The notes below the pieces were generated by a model. That model saw nothing but the letters and a program-made list of their open reading frames with translations, was not told the DNA's origin and did no database searches. From NCBI GenBank assembly GCA_021413535.1, contig JAIOQF010000301.1, positions 1 through 10,772 of the forward strand: DNA of 10,772 nt. Direction: 5' to 3'. The stretch is from Verrucomicrobiota bacterium. Lineage in GTDB: Bacteria; Verrucomicrobiota; Verrucomicrobiia; Verrucomicrobiales; Verrucomicrobiaceae. The translations under genes and the position numbers were made by a program. This document shows positions 1-6,185 of the stretch, one piece after another (positions within the stretch are counted from its first letter, which is position 1; every line of letters begins with the position of its first letter).

Positions 1-2
1 GA

Positions 3-128
3 CAGTTCCGACTACCCGGACTTCCCGCCGGACATTATACGCTTAAGGCCTGGATCGACAGCCGGACAACCCTCGAGCGTGCCGTGGACATTAAGGCCGG
101 TTCTCCCCTGAAGGTGAATTTCCCGTGA
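3..128 (+). CDS. C-terminal end of a probable exported beta-sandwich protein (5' partial)
   Basis: An open frame runs from the window edge to the TGA at 126-128, giving 41 residues. The readable tail includes LPGLPAGHYTLKAWIDS and ends in KVNFP. A pattern of the type LPxLPxGxYxLxAW followed by short beta-strand-like stretches is common at the end of carboxypeptidase-regulatory-like or cupredoxin-like secreted domains, some of which are annotated as methylamine utilization proteins. That family assignment is inference from a short tail. The stop codon overlaps the GTG start of the sensor kinase (GTGA at 125-128), so the two are probably translationally coupled and co-transcribed. The N-terminus, any signal peptide and the full domain plan lie outside the window. 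Confidence 0.6.
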   Translation, partial: QFRLPGLPAGHYTLKAWIDSRTTLERAVDIKAGSPLKVNFP

Positions 129-1900
129 ATGCGACCCGCGCGCCGAAGCCTGCCCGTTTCGCGAGCTTCCGCACGCGACTCCAAGTGGCAATGATGCTGG
201 TAGTGGCGACGCTCACTACTCTGGGGCTCTATATCGCCCAGCGCAACCTGGAGGCCACCGCGAGCCGCGAGCGTCAACGCGAATTCGAGCGCGAGCTTGA
301 TGCAATGCACCGCGTGCAGGACGTGCGGCACGCGGCGCTGGAGGAACTCGGCCGGGTGCTAGTGCGCAAACCGCGCATCCATGCTGCGCTGGAGGACGGT
401 GCCCCCGACCTCCTCTACCCAAGTGCGCGCGATGCGCTGCGGGAACTGATGGCCAATGGCGACGCGTCCTCCGACAAGCCGGGACGCGCGCTTCATGCGA
501 AGTTCTACCGGTTCCTGAATGCCGAAGGATCAGTCATCCCTCCAGGCGATGCCCGGGACACCGGGGAGCTCGATCCAGCGGAGGAAGCCCGTCTCTCGCT
601 CAAAAAGATTCCTGAGCGACAGCAACTCGGCTACCTCCGACGCAACTCTGGAGGCGGAGGCGTCGACGAAATTATCGCCACACCGATCATCTCCACCGAA
701 ACGGGCGAAGTGATCGCGGCCATTGTCCTTGGTTTCGAACCGGCCGGCCCCGATCAGCCAGGGAACGGCGCGCGACTTTTGCACGGCATCTGGCTAAACG
801 ATGAGCTGCATCTTCCGGAACTCGATACGGCAACGCGAGAAGCTCTCAGCGCCGAGGTCGGGCCAGTAATCGCCAGAAACCACGCCAACAGCGTCGAAGT
901 CAGTCTCGGTGGGGCACCGCACTTGCTGTTCTTCAAAGTGCTCAATCCAACCTCGCTTTTTCCGCCAGCATACGAATTTTCGCTGCACCCTCTTGCCGAA
1001 GCACTGGAACAGCAGCGGCATCTGCGCTGGCAAATTCTGAGCGCAGGAGTGCTGCTGCTCCTGGTCGGGCTGGTGGCGAGCCACTTCATCGCGACCGCTC
1101 TCTCGAAGCCCGTTGAGAAACTCGCGGTGGATTCAGAACAAAATCGTGAGGGACGCGAGCGCGCGGAGGCGGAACTGGAGCAGACGAACGTCGAGCTTCA
1201 GCGTTCGATCCGGTTCTCTTCGGATGCCTCCCACCAGCTCAAGACTCCCGTCACCGTGTTGCGTGCGGGATTGGAGGAGCTGCTGGCGAAAGAGAACATC
1301 GCCCCTGAAATGCGCGAGGAGCTGTCATCGCTCGTGGGCCAGACCTCACGGCTGACGGGAGTAATCAAAGATTTGCTGCTGCTCTCACAGATGGATGAGG
1401 GGAGGCTCCGCTTAGAATTCACCTCAGTAAACCTCACCGAACTTATCGAGGCTTGGCTTGATGACTTCAGCGCCCTGGAGGATCCCTTTCACCTCACGAT
1501 TGAAACCGGTGTGACACAAAATCTTTTGATCGTCGGGGAAAAACGTTACACCTCGATGATTGTGCAGAACCTCTTGGAGAACGCGCGCAAATACAACCGG
1601 ATCGGGGGCGTCATCCGCATCCGGGCACACCGGCGGGACGCGTTCGTAATCCTCAGCGTGGCCAACACCGGGAATCCCATTCCCCCAGAGGCGCAGCAAC
1701 ATATCTTCGAGCGGTTCCACCGTGGCGCGAGCGGGGAAAACATTCCCGGCCACGGCCTCGGGCTCAATCTGGCGCGGGAGCTGGCACGGCTGCATGAAGG
1801 TGATTTAAGATTGATGCGCTCTGATGCATCATGGACGGAATTTGAAGTGCGCTTCCGGGTATTTGAGAATTCGAGCGCCACTCACGCCGCAACTGCATGA
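125..1900 (+). CDS. Membrane-bound sensor histidine kinase
   Basis: This 591-residue protein is a two-component sensor kinase of the inner membrane. A first membrane segment lies at about residues 18-38 and a second at about 303-323. Between them is a roughly 260-residue periplasmic sensing region, possibly Cache-like. A short HAMP-like linker and coiled coil (about 325-362) follow. The H-box is SDASHQLKTP with phospho-accepting His370. The N-box is QNLLENARKYN (N482, N486). The G1 box reads VANTGNPI, with Asn514 in place of the usual Asp, a variant I recall from heavy-metal/CusS-like kinases. The F-box is FERFH (528-532) and the G2 box GHGLGLNLA (542-550). The GTG start is supported by AAGGTG at 111-116, 8 bases upstream, and by the GTGA overlap with the preceding gene. 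No response regulator is in the window; one may lie upstream. The ligand is unknown. Confidence 0.93.
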   Translation: MNATRAPKPARFASFRTRLQVAMMLVVATLTTLGLYIAQRNLEATASRERQREFERELDAMHRVQDVRHAALEELGRVLVRKPRIHAALEDGAPDLLYPSARDALRELMANGDASSDKPGRALHAKFYRFLNAEGSVIPPGDARDTGELDPAEEARLSLKKIPERQQLGYLRRNSGGGGVDEIIATPIISTETGEVIAAIVLGFEPAGPDQPGNGARLLHGIWLNDELHLPELDTATREALSAEVGPVIARNHANSVEVSLGGAPHLLFFKVLNPTSLFPPAYEFSLHPLAEALEQQRHLRWQILSAGVLLLLVGLVASHFIATALSKPVEKLAVDSEQNREGRERAEAELEQTNVELQRSIRFSSDASHQLKTPVTVLRAGLEELLAKENIAPEMREELSSLVGQTSRLTGVIKDLLLLSQMDEGRLRLEFTSVNLTELIEAWLDDFSALEDPFHLTIETGVTQNLLIVGEKRYTSMIVQNLLENARKYNRIGGVIRIRAHRRDAFVILSVANTGNPIPPEAQQHIFERFHRGASGENIPGHGLGLNLARELARLHEGDLRLMRSDASWTEFEVRFRVFENSSATHAATA

Positions 1901-3117
1901 AAATATTTCTTACTCTCTGCCTCGGCTTCGTTGCGCAAGCGGTCGCCCTGCTGCCCGCAGAGGAATTGCTGGATCGCGTGGATCAGGCGCTAACGTTCAG
2001 CACCAAGGATGGTGGATTACGCGCCCGGCTCAGCGGTCTCATCGATCTGGAGACTTACAACTTCTCCCAACCCGCGCCGGCGCTCATCTACAGCGACCAG
2101 AACTTTTTGCTCAATCCGCGTCTCACTCTGTTTTTCGACGCACAATTAGGATCAAAATTCTACCTCTTCATCCAGTCGTGCCTCGACCGCGGGTTTGATC
2201 CCTCCGATGGCAACGCGCAGGTGCGACTTGATGAATACGCCCTGCGCTTCACTCCCTGGGACGACGGACGCCTTAACTTGCAGATTGGAAAGTTCGCCAC
2301 TGTGGTCGGGACCTGGCAGGCGAGACATCACTCGTGGGAAAATCCGTTCATCAGCGCGCCACTGGTCTATGAGAACCTTACCGCGATCTACGACATGGAG
2401 GTGTATGCGTCGTCGAAGGATCTACTGACCGGCGTCACGGCCGAGAAATATGAATTTCTGCCGGTCATCTGGGGCGCGGATTATGCGACGGGAGCGTCCG
2501 TCTCCGGTCGACTCGGCCAGTTCGAGTATGCCGCGGAGATCAAGAACACACCTCCGAGCGCGCGTCCCGAATCGTGGGACGGGACGAGCATTGGATTCCA
2601 ACATCCAACCGTGAGCGCGCGCGTGGCCTGGAGGCCGGACCCGCGATGGAACCTCGGCGTCTCCGCAAGCGAAGGTTCCTATTTCCGATCCGAAGCGGCA
2701 CCCATGTTGCCCGCGGGACGCAACATCGGTGATTATCACCAAACACTGTTGGGACAGGACATCAGTTTCGCCTGGCATCACTGGCAGCTTTGGGCGGAAC
2801 TTTACGAGTCGCGCTTCGAAGTGCCGAACGTCGGCAACGTGGACACGTTTGCGTATTATCTTGAGGCAAAATACAAGTTCACGCCTCAACTCTTTGGCGC
2901 GCTGCGCTGGAACCAGCAGCTCTTTTCCAACGTGGACAACGGCGAGGGCGGCAGCTCAGCCTGGGGCAACGATGTCTGGCGCTTGGACGCCGCAGTGGGA
3001 TGTCGCCCCACGGCACACACACAGCTCAAGCTGCAATACAGCGTGCAACATGGGAACTACGCATCCAGATCCGAAATTAGCCACTTGATCGCAACCCAGT
3101 TCACGCTCCGTTTCTAA
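1897..3117 (+). CDS. Outer-membrane porin-like beta-barrel protein
   Basis: The 406-residue product begins with a clear Sec signal peptide (MKIFLTLCLGFVAQAVA, probable cleavage after residue 17). The rest is made of alternating hydrophobic/polar beta-strand segments rich in Tyr, Trp and Phe, such as LRARLSGLIDLETYNF, RLNLQIGKFATVVGTW, HWQLWAELYESRF and TQLKLQYSVQHGNY. It ends in IATQFTLRF, with the C-terminal Phe typical of proteins inserted by the BAM machinery. Length and design fit a porin or phosphate-selective-porin-like channel, but the substrate cannot be read from sequence. Its ATG overlaps the kinase stop (ATGA, 1897-1900) and no Shine-Dalgarno precedes it, so translation probably depends on coupling to the kinase. 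This makes it the last gene of the coupled trio and a plausible effector or co-regulated partner of the sensor. Confidence 0.85.
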   Translation: MKIFLTLCLGFVAQAVALLPAEELLDRVDQALTFSTKDGGLRARLSGLIDLETYNFSQPAPALIYSDQNFLLNPRLTLFFDAQLGSKFYLFIQSCLDRGFDPSDGNAQVRLDEYALRFTPWDDGRLNLQIGKFATVVGTWQARHHSWENPFISAPLVYENLTAIYDMEVYASSKDLLTGVTAEKYEFLPVIWGADYATGASVSGRLGQFEYAAEIKNTPPSARPESWDGTSIGFQHPTVSARVAWRPDPRWNLGVSASEGSYFRSEAAPMLPAGRNIGDYHQTLLGQDISFAWHHWQLWAELYESRFEVPNVGNVDTFAYYLEAKYKFTPQLFGALRWNQQLFSNVDNGEGGSSAWGNDVWRLDAAVGCRPTAHTQLKLQYSVQHGNYASRSEISHLIATQFTLRF

Positions 3118-3127
3118 AATACAAAAA

Positions 3128-3155
3128 ACCGCGGACCGGAACACCGGGCCGCGGT
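3128..3155 (-). terminator. Rho-independent terminator for the His-rich gene
   Basis: The arms ACCGCGG (3128-3134) and CCGCGGT (3149-3155) pair perfectly. Inside them CCGG/CCGG pairs around an AACA loop, with a single A-G mismatch between the two stems. On the plus strand the hairpin is preceded by a run of A, so on the minus strand it is followed by TTTTTTGT, the classical intrinsic-terminator arrangement. It lies just past the stop of the minus-strand His-rich gene. It could also impede plus-strand transcription leaving the barrel gene, but there is no T run on that side. Confidence 0.75.
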
Positions 3156-3158
3156 CGA

Positions 3159-3178
3159 GAGCTCCGTGGAGGGAGCTT
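3159..3178 (+). terminator. Possible weak terminator hairpin after the barrel gene
   Basis: AGCTCC (3160-3165) pairs with GGAGCT (3172-3177), with an extra G-T pair outside and a six-base loop. It is followed on the plus strand by TATTATTTG, a weak T-rich tail. It sits about 42 bases past the stop of the barrel gene and reaches almost to the stop of the converging minus-strand gene. With the preceding hairpin it could form a bidirectional terminator region. The short stem keeps confidence low. Confidence 0.35.
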
Positions 3179-3179
3179 A

Positions 3180-3455
3180 TTATTTGTGGCTGGAAGTATG
3201 ATGATGAGTTGAACTGCTGTGATGATGACTCGATTTGCTGTGGCTCGATTTGCTATGGCTCGATTTGTGGTGGGATGAACTCGAGTGATGACCTTTCTTC
3301 TTTCCACTTCCGCCGCCGTGGTCGTATCCGGCATCGTGGCCGACGGGATCATCAGCGCCGTTTTTAGCAAGACTGGCAGGTGTGGTGAAGGCAAGGGCGA
3401 ACGCGGCGATGGCAAGCATCGCAGCCCGGCGAAGGGTGTGGTTGTTTGTTTTCAT
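3180..3455 (-). CDS. Small secreted His/Ser/Lys-rich protein
   Basis: The product is 91 residues. Residues 1-30 form a good Sec signal peptide (basic LRR, hydrophobic AAMLAIAAFALAF, cleavage near ASLA). The mature part of about 61 residues is low complexity: a Gly/Asp segment with three Lys, then a tail of SSH, HHK and HHH motifs. I count 15 His in the mature chain and no Cys. Three in-frame 15-bp repeats at 3229-3273 encode SSHSK-type units. The probable location is periplasmic or extracellular. Binding of Ni, Zn or Cu is the obvious hypothesis for so many His, but no family is recognised and function is unproven. The gene ends at a terminator shared with the converging barrel gene and is divergent from the TPR gene. 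No clear Shine-Dalgarno is seen upstream of the ATG. The signal peptide and terminator argue that it is a real gene. Confidence 0.72.
   Translation of the reverse strand: MKTNNHTLRRAAMLAIAAFALAFTTPASLAKNGADDPVGHDAGYDHGGGSGKKKGHHSSSSHHKSSHSKSSHSKSSHHHSSSTHHHTSSHK
3229..3273 (-). repeat. Three tandem 15-bp repeats inside the His-rich gene
   Basis: The plus-strand units are CTCGATTTGCTGTGG (3229-3243), CTCGATTTGCTATGG (3244-3258) and CTCGATTTGTGGTGG (3259-3273). They share the first nine bases and differ by one to three bases after that. Because 15 bp is five codons, copy-number change would lengthen or shorten the Ser/His/Lys tail without breaking the frame. Confidence 0.85.
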
Positions 3456-3499
3456 GACAGCCGAAATTTACCCGCCCGATTGAATTCTCACAATCAATG

Positions 3500-3523
3500 A
3501 ACCGTAACAAGGCTGTTACGGTT
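3500..3523. promoter_or_regulatory. Perfect 10+10 bp palindrome in the divergent intergenic region
   Basis: AACCGTAACA (3500-3509) and TGTTACGGTT (3514-3523) are exact reverse complements separated by AGGC. The element lies 45-68 bp upstream of the ATG of the minus-strand His-rich gene and about 150 bp upstream of the TPR gene. No T run follows on either strand, so a terminator is unlikely. The symmetric form suggests an operator for a dimeric repressor or activator, or a stable hairpin in the 5' leader of the His-rich mRNA. The binding factor is not identified. Confidence 0.55.
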
Positions 3524-3543
3524 ATCATTCTGCGTGATAAGGA

Positions 3544-3557
3544 CGTTCTGCGGAACA
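3544..3557. promoter_or_regulatory. LexA-like palindrome (weak candidate)
   Basis: The bases CGTTC-TGCG-GAACA match 9 of 10 positions of TGTTC-N4-GAACA, which I recall as the LexA motif described for Verrucomicrobia. It lies in the divergent region, about 90 bp from the start of the His-rich gene and 120 bp from the TPR gene. One such near-match is not rare by chance in a window of this size, and neither neighbour is a typical SOS gene. Confidence 0.2.
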
Positions 3558-3676
3558 GACAATTTCCCCAACTGCGCATCATTCTAGTCTTTGCCAAATC
3601 ATCGATCTAGCCTGAATCCGCACCGATGATCTCGAACATTTCTTTCCAATCACACAACGACGCGTAGAATCCCGCC

Positions 3677-5434
3677 ATGCCGAAGCTGCCAACCCATCTG
3701 CTTGCCGTCATCACGGTCGCATTGGCTTTTAGCAACCCTGCGACTTCTACTGCCGTGCCGGCAACACCGCCGGCAGATCTTCAGCTCTCTGCAAAAAATG
3801 AAAAGCTCGCGACGGCTCACGCGCACCTAGTCACGGCGCGATTGTTCGAGGAGTCCGACCAGCCGCGCGAAGCACTGAGCCATTATCTTGCGTTCATCGA
3901 GAACGTCGATGCTGACACGGCCCTGGTCGCGCATGTCGCAGATTTAGTGCTGGCATATCAGAACATGGATGCCGCACTGAAATTATTGGAGGCGCAGATA
4001 ATGACGCACCCAGATTCTCCACAACCCTATGTTCATCTCACGCTTTTCGCTTTGAAACACGCGGATGAACAGGCCTCTCTCGCTGCTATTGCCAGGGCCA
4101 CCGTGAAGACGATGCTGCTCAAATTTCCCAGAAACGCCGCAACCTATGAAAACGCTGTGGCCTTGCATCTGGCACGAGGCGAACGCAACGAGGCAACGCA
4201 AGTGATGGCGACAGCTGCCAAGCAAGCCGTGAAGGATCCCGTCTACTGGCTGCGCACAGGTCGCATGGCTCAGGAGGTCTGGCCCATCGCCGTGGTCGAC
4301 AAACGCACCGCGCACCTGCAGAAGATTAATCCCTTCTTTGAGAAGGCGCGCGACCTAGCACTGGCAGCACAGGATCAGAACTCCGCGATCGCAGCGGCGG
4401 ACTATTTTCTTTTTAGTAATCAACTCACCGCAGCCACGGAAATTTGCGAGAAAGTCGTAAAGCAAGGCGGCAGTCTGGAGGCTCGCAGTCGATTGGTGCG
4501 ACTTTACGAAGCGATGGAAAAGCCGGCTGAATCGCAACTGGCGCTGGAAGATCTAGTGAAGGTATTTCCCGACAGCGTGGAGCACCGACGTCTGCTGGCC
4601 AGCCAATATCTGCAAAAGCGCGAAGTCGAAAAGGCCGCGCAGCAACTCGAGGCTGCACTTCAGTCGGGCGGCGGCGATTTGCCGGACTATCTGCAACTAT
4701 GCAATCTGCTGCGCTTCGGCAAGGAGTCGGACAAGTTCCTCCATTTCACCCAGCGAGCAGCGCAACTGTTTCCGCGCGAACCCCGCATCACCTATTTCGG
4801 CGCACTGGCCCGCAGCCGCTTAAAGCAGTATGCCGAAGCCGCCAAGTTTTATGAACAGGCGGCCACCCAAGCCGCGACCAAGGCGCCGGAACTGCTCGAC
4901 GACATGTTTCATTACAATCATGGCGTGGCCCTGGAGCGCAGCGGCCGCTACGAAGATGCGGCCAGACAATTCGAGAAAAGCATTTTGCTCACACCACCGG
5001 ACGATCCGGCGCGAGCCGCCGGCACGCTAAATTATTTGGGCTACATGTGGCTGGAGCGCGGCGAGCATCTTGACCAGTCCGAACAATTCATCCGCAAGGC
5101 CAATGAACTGGAGCCGGACAACCCCGCCTACGTGGACAGCCTTGGCTGGGTGCTTTTCAAACGCGGAAAGCTTGCCGAGTCACTCACTGAGTTGCAGCGC
5201 GCGGAATCTCTCATGAAGGAGATCACGGCGGAAGATGCCGAGATTCTCGACCACCTTGCGCAGGCGCATGACAAGCTGAATCAGCGTGAACTGGCTGAAA
5301 AATATTGGCGGCGCGTGCTGGATTTGAAGCCAGACATCAAGGCGCTGATCGACCGTGCGCAAAAAGAACTCGGCCTCATTCCGCCGAGAGCGGAGATCAA
5401 AGATGAGTCGGCGCAGGAAAAATCAGCCCGCTGA
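3677..5434 (+). CDS. Exported tetratricopeptide-repeat protein
   Basis: The 585-residue protein starts with a likely signal peptide (hydrophobic LLAVITVALAFS, cleavage near residues 27-29), so it is probably periplasmic or envelope-bound. The remainder is alpha-helical repeats. TPR-type units can be seen from about residue 47, and the clearest are in the C-terminal third: FHYNHGVALERSGRYEDAARQ (about 411-431), LNYLGYMWLERGEHLDQ (451-467), NPAYVDSLGWVLFKRGKLAE (482-501) and AEILDHLAQAHDKLNQRELAE (521-541). The block with LNYLGYMW and DSLGWVLFKRG matches a widespread family of TPR proteins often linked to envelope assembly or exopolysaccharide systems. There is no catalytic domain, so a scaffold role is expected; the partner is unknown. 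No Shine-Dalgarno precedes the ATG. The intergenic region upstream is 221 bp, so it likely has its own promoter. Its last 32 bases overlap a possible small ORF. Confidence 0.88.
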   Translation: MPKLPTHLLAVITVALAFSNPATSTAVPATPPADLQLSAKNEKLATAHAHLVTARLFEESDQPREALSHYLAFIENVDADTALVAHVADLVLAYQNMDAALKLLEAQIMTHPDSPQPYVHLTLFALKHADEQASLAAIARATVKTMLLKFPRNAATYENAVALHLARGERNEATQVMATAAKQAVKDPVYWLRTGRMAQEVWPIAVVDKRTAHLQKINPFFEKARDLALAAQDQNSAIAAADYFLFSNQLTAATEICEKVVKQGGSLEARSRLVRLYEAMEKPAESQLALEDLVKVFPDSVEHRRLLASQYLQKREVEKAAQQLEAALQSGGGDLPDYLQLCNLLRFGKESDKFLHFTQRAAQLFPREPRITYFGALARSRLKQYAEAAKFYEQAATQAATKAPELLDDMFHYNHGVALERSGRYEDAARQFEKSILLTPPDDPARAAGTLNYLGYMWLERGEHLDQSEQFIRKANELEPDNPAYVDSLGWVLFKRGKLAESLTELQRAESLMKEITAEDAEILDHLAQAHDKLNQRELAEKYWRRVLDLKPDIKALIDRAQKELGLIPPRAEIKDESAQEKSAR

Positions 5435-5520
5435 TCACGGTATTGACTGGTGTTTTTCTTCTGCTCACCATCCTCTGCATGGGTATACCGGGCTTGATTC
5501 CTCTATTTGGACGCGATTAA
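5403..5520 (+). pseudogene. Possible small membrane-protein ORF split across two frames
   Basis: From the ATG at 5403 one frame begins MSRRRK, a basic start. The +1-shifted frame then reads ISPLITVLTGVFLLLTILC followed by MGIPGLIPLFGRD, ending at TAA 5518-5520. The second part looks like a single membrane helix with a short polar tail. Joining the two needs a net loss of one base, for example in the A5 run at 5418-5422 or the C3 run at 5427-5429, and would give a protein of about 38 residues. As written, neither frame alone makes a convincing gene: the hydrophobic frame has no ATG, GTG or TTG near its beginning except a TTG at 5443. It could be a broken gene, a sequence error or a chance hydrophobic stretch. 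Confidence 0.25.
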
Positions 5521-5581
5521 AAATTAAGATTTGTCGCAAAACCACCTTGACTCCACGACAGACGCCTGCATTTCGTCAGTA

Positions 5582-6097
5582 ATGCCCGCTCCATCTTCCC
5601 CATCCGCCCCCACAGCTGCCGAACTGCGCTCTCATCACGACTGGCTTGAATCCAACGGCAAGAAGGGCCGTCGCCTCGACAAGCGCAACGCCAATTGCTC
5701 CGAAGTCGATCTTACGGGTGAAAATCTCGCGCAAGCCATCTTCACGGGTGCGAATTTCACCAACAGCAAACTCATTGGAGTAGACTTTACCGAGGCCGAC
5801 CTTTCCGGCGCCAATCTCCAAGGGGCCAACGCCAACGGCACGCTCTTCGACAACACCAATTTGAGCAACGCCAATCTGAGCGACACTTGTCTCGACGGCG
5901 CTGAGTTCATCGAGGCCAATCTCTCGAACGCCCGCCTCACCGGGGCCAAGCTTCCTGGAGCGGATCTGAAAAACGCCGACCTCACCCATGCCGACTTCAC
6001 CGGGGCCGATCTTGATGGCGCGAATCTCAACGGTGCCAGTCAGGATGGCATCATCCTGGATGGCGCGTCCCTCGTCGACACCCGGGGCTTGGAGTAA
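5582..6097 (+). CDS. Pentapeptide-repeat protein
   Basis: From the ATG at 5582 this is a 171-residue soluble protein. A TTG at 5531 in the same frame would add 17 residues, but the ATG gives a cleaner start (MPAPSSPSAPTAAELRSH). Residues about 12-33 carry a LRSHHDWLESNGKKGRRLD motif, a lead-in I know from other pentapeptide proteins. From about residue 39 the chain is A(D/N)LxG-type repeats (ENLAQAIFTGANF, ADLSGANLQGANANG, ADLKNADLTHADFTGADLDGANLNGAS). These fold into a right-handed quadrilateral beta-helix. There is no signal peptide and no enzyme motif. Some members mimic DNA and protect gyrase, but nothing here shows that role. It lies 147 bp after the TPR gene and 88 bp before avtA. The repeats also create long antisense open frames that are artefacts. 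Confidence 0.9.
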   Translation: MPAPSSPSAPTAAELRSHHDWLESNGKKGRRLDKRNANCSEVDLTGENLAQAIFTGANFTNSKLIGVDFTEADLSGANLQGANANGTLFDNTNLSNANLSDTCLDGAEFIEANLSNARLTGAKLPGADLKNADLTHADFTGADLDGANLNGASQDGIILDGASLVDTRGLE

Positions 6098-6118
6098 GTG
6101 ACTCCTACCAATTGATAA

Positions 6119-6148
6119 ACGCAGGGGATGACAGCCATCACCTTGCGT
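6119..6148 (+). other. Imperfect hairpin between the pentapeptide gene and avtA
   Basis: ACGCA (6119-6123) pairs with TGCGT (6144-6148). Two G-C pairs and then GATG/CATC (6127-6130 with 6136-6139) extend the stem, with one bulge and one mismatch, around an ACAGC loop. No T run follows, so it is a weak terminator or a leader structure at best. Confidence 0.25.
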
Positions 6149-6185
6149 GATTAGCTGAGAGCATTGAGCCACCGTGCGCGATCTC

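Noticed and set aside
3229..3273. Tandem repeats considered as a CRISPR or regulatory array
   Set aside because: The units are contiguous 15-mers without spacers and are in frame within a coding sequence.
3598..3630. ATCATCG/CGATGAT inverted repeat upstream of the TPR gene
   Set aside because: Only seven base pairs with a 19-base gap, which is expected by chance at this scale; no supporting promoter elements.
5403..5582. Unshifted 59-residue ORF from ATG 5403, ending with TAATG overlap on the pentapeptide start
   Set aside because: The overlap looks attractive, but beyond the first residues the translation has no plausible domain, signal or helix; the shifted frame is the more protein-like one there.
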